Below, in pieces: positions 6,549 to 7,120 of a DNA stretch of 7,120 nucleotides. The first letter of the stretch is position 1, and each line of letters starts with the position of its first letter. The DNA comes from Candidatus Bipolaricaulota bacterium. GTDB lineage: Bacteria > Bipolaricaulota > Bipolaricaulia > Bipolaricaulales > Bipolaricaulaceae. The translations under genes and the position numbers were made by a program. The stretch covers positions 1-7,120 of the forward strand of contig JACIWM010000061.1 in the NCBI GenBank assembly GCA_014360945.1. The letters are read 5' to 3'. The notes under the pieces are model-generated. The model saw only the letters and a list, made by a program, of their open reading frames with translations. It made no database searches and was not told the DNA's origin.

Positions 6549-7120
6549 CGCACGAGGATTTGCTGAAGCTCACAGAGGCGTGCATAAAGCCCGCCGCACC
6601 GGATGAGCCTTGCGTGGTCCCCTTCCTCCACGATCTCCCCGTCGGAGAGGACCACGATCCAATCCGCATCACGTACAGCGGAAATGCGGTGAGCCACGAT
6701 GATAGCCGTCTTGCGCCGCAAAACTTCCCGCAGGTTCCGCAAAATCGCCTCCTCCACCTGGGCATCCACGGAGGAGAGGGCGTCGTCGAGGATGAGGATG
6801 GGCGGGTCCAGAAGGAGGGCGCGGGCGATACCGATCCTTTGCCGCTGGCCGCCGGAGAGGGTCAGGCCCCGCTCGCCCACCACCGTATCAAGACCATCCG
6901 GAAAGCTTCGGATCTCCTCAGCGATTCCCGCGAGCTCCGCTGCCCGCCAGATCTCCTCTTCCGTGGCCTCCGGCCGGCCGTAGGCGATGTTCTCCCGAAT
7001 GGTGGTGGAAAAAAGAAACACGTCCTGGGGGACCATGCCGATGAGCGCCCGCAGCTCCGAAAGGGAGAGCTCGCGCACATCCACCCCGCCCAAAAATAGC
7101 GTTCCCGCCGGAGGATCGTA
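6545..7120 (-). CDS. Heterodimeric ABC exporter subunit, C-terminal part of ATPase domain (5' partial; BmrC-like)
   Basis: The frame is open to the window edge, so the membrane domain and Walker A lie outside; 191 residues are visible. They show the Q-loop (VPQDVFLF, Gln32), a canonical signature LSGGQRQ (88-94), Walker B ILILDD (108-113) with Asp113 in place of the usual catalytic Glu, D-loop SSVD (116-119) and switch His144. In heterodimeric exporters, the subunit with a substituted Walker B glutamate contributes the degenerate ATP site, while its normal signature completes the active site on the partner. The next gene, joined by ATGA, supplies a normal Glu and an altered signature, so the two fit as a pair. 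A GTG at 7093 opens a shorter reading frame but falls inside the conserved ATPase fold and is not a real start. Confidence 0.92.
   Translation of the reverse strand, partial: YDPPAGTLFLGGVDVRELSLSELRALIGMVPQDVFLFSTTIRENIAYGRPEATEEEIWRAAELAGIAEEIRSFPDGLDTVVGERGLTLSGGQRQRIGIARALLLDPPILILDDALSSVDAQVEEAILRNLREVLRRKTAIIVAHRISAVRDADWIVVLSDGEIVEEGDHARLIRCGGLYARLCELQQILVR

Noticed and set aside
6560..7099. 179-residue forward reading frame opposite the partial ABC subunit
   Set aside because: It is a shadow of the conserved ATPase motifs on the other strand, with no domain of its own.
1..7120. tRNA, rRNA, CRISPR arrays, insertion sequences and attachment sites
   Set aside because: No cloverleaf-like sequence, regularly spaced repeats, transposase motifs or long inverted repeats were seen; nearly all bases are in well-supported genes.

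Overview
The window looks like GC-rich bacterial chromosome (about 60% GC judged by eye). Genes are tightly packed and joined by ATGA stop/start overlaps, with one TTG start. The lineage cannot be fixed from the sequence. The protein style (a thioredoxin/CcdA relay, a fused trehalose enzyme and a heterodimeric ABC exporter) would suit a thermophilic or uncultured bacterial phylum, but that is inference. No RNA genes, mobile elements, CRISPR arrays or clear terminators were found.

Left part, + strand, 1-2245: a redox cluster. It begins with the 3' end of a thioredoxin-fold protein (CPDC active site, C-terminal membrane anchor). This overlaps by ATGA an arsenate reductase of the low-molecular-weight phosphatase fold (ArsC). 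ArsC in turn overlaps by 34 bases an exported/membrane protein made of two thioredoxin-like domains followed by a six-helix CcdA/DsbD-type electron-transfer domain. The thioredoxin-like domains of the first and third genes are clearly paralogous: three copies, each ending in a PSPxxRL motif. The last copy has lost its CXXC. Together these genes look like a relay moving reducing equivalents across the membrane, with ArsC as a cytoplasmic thiol-dependent enzyme in the same operon.

Middle, + strand, 2315-4483: after a 69-base gap comes a bifunctional trehalose-6-phosphate synthase/phosphatase (OtsA-OtsB fusion), which makes trehalose from a nucleotide-glucose and glucose 6-phosphate.

Right part, - strand, 7120-4473: two overlapping genes (ATGA) for the halves of a heterodimeric ABC exporter. 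The upstream half is cut by the window edge. The pair shows the complementary defects of asymmetric exporters: the upstream half has Asp in place of the catalytic Glu but a normal LSGGQ, while the downstream half has a normal Walker B but an altered signature (ISLGERQ). The downstream half also carries an extra domain of about 95 residues between its first two membrane helices, predicted to be extracytoplasmic. Its 3' end overlaps the trehalose gene convergently by 11 bases.

I see no wholly unknown system. The most unusual parts are the triplicated thioredoxin-like domain with a cysteine-free copy fused to a CcdA-like transporter beside arsC, and the overprinted cysteine-rich tail of ArsC.
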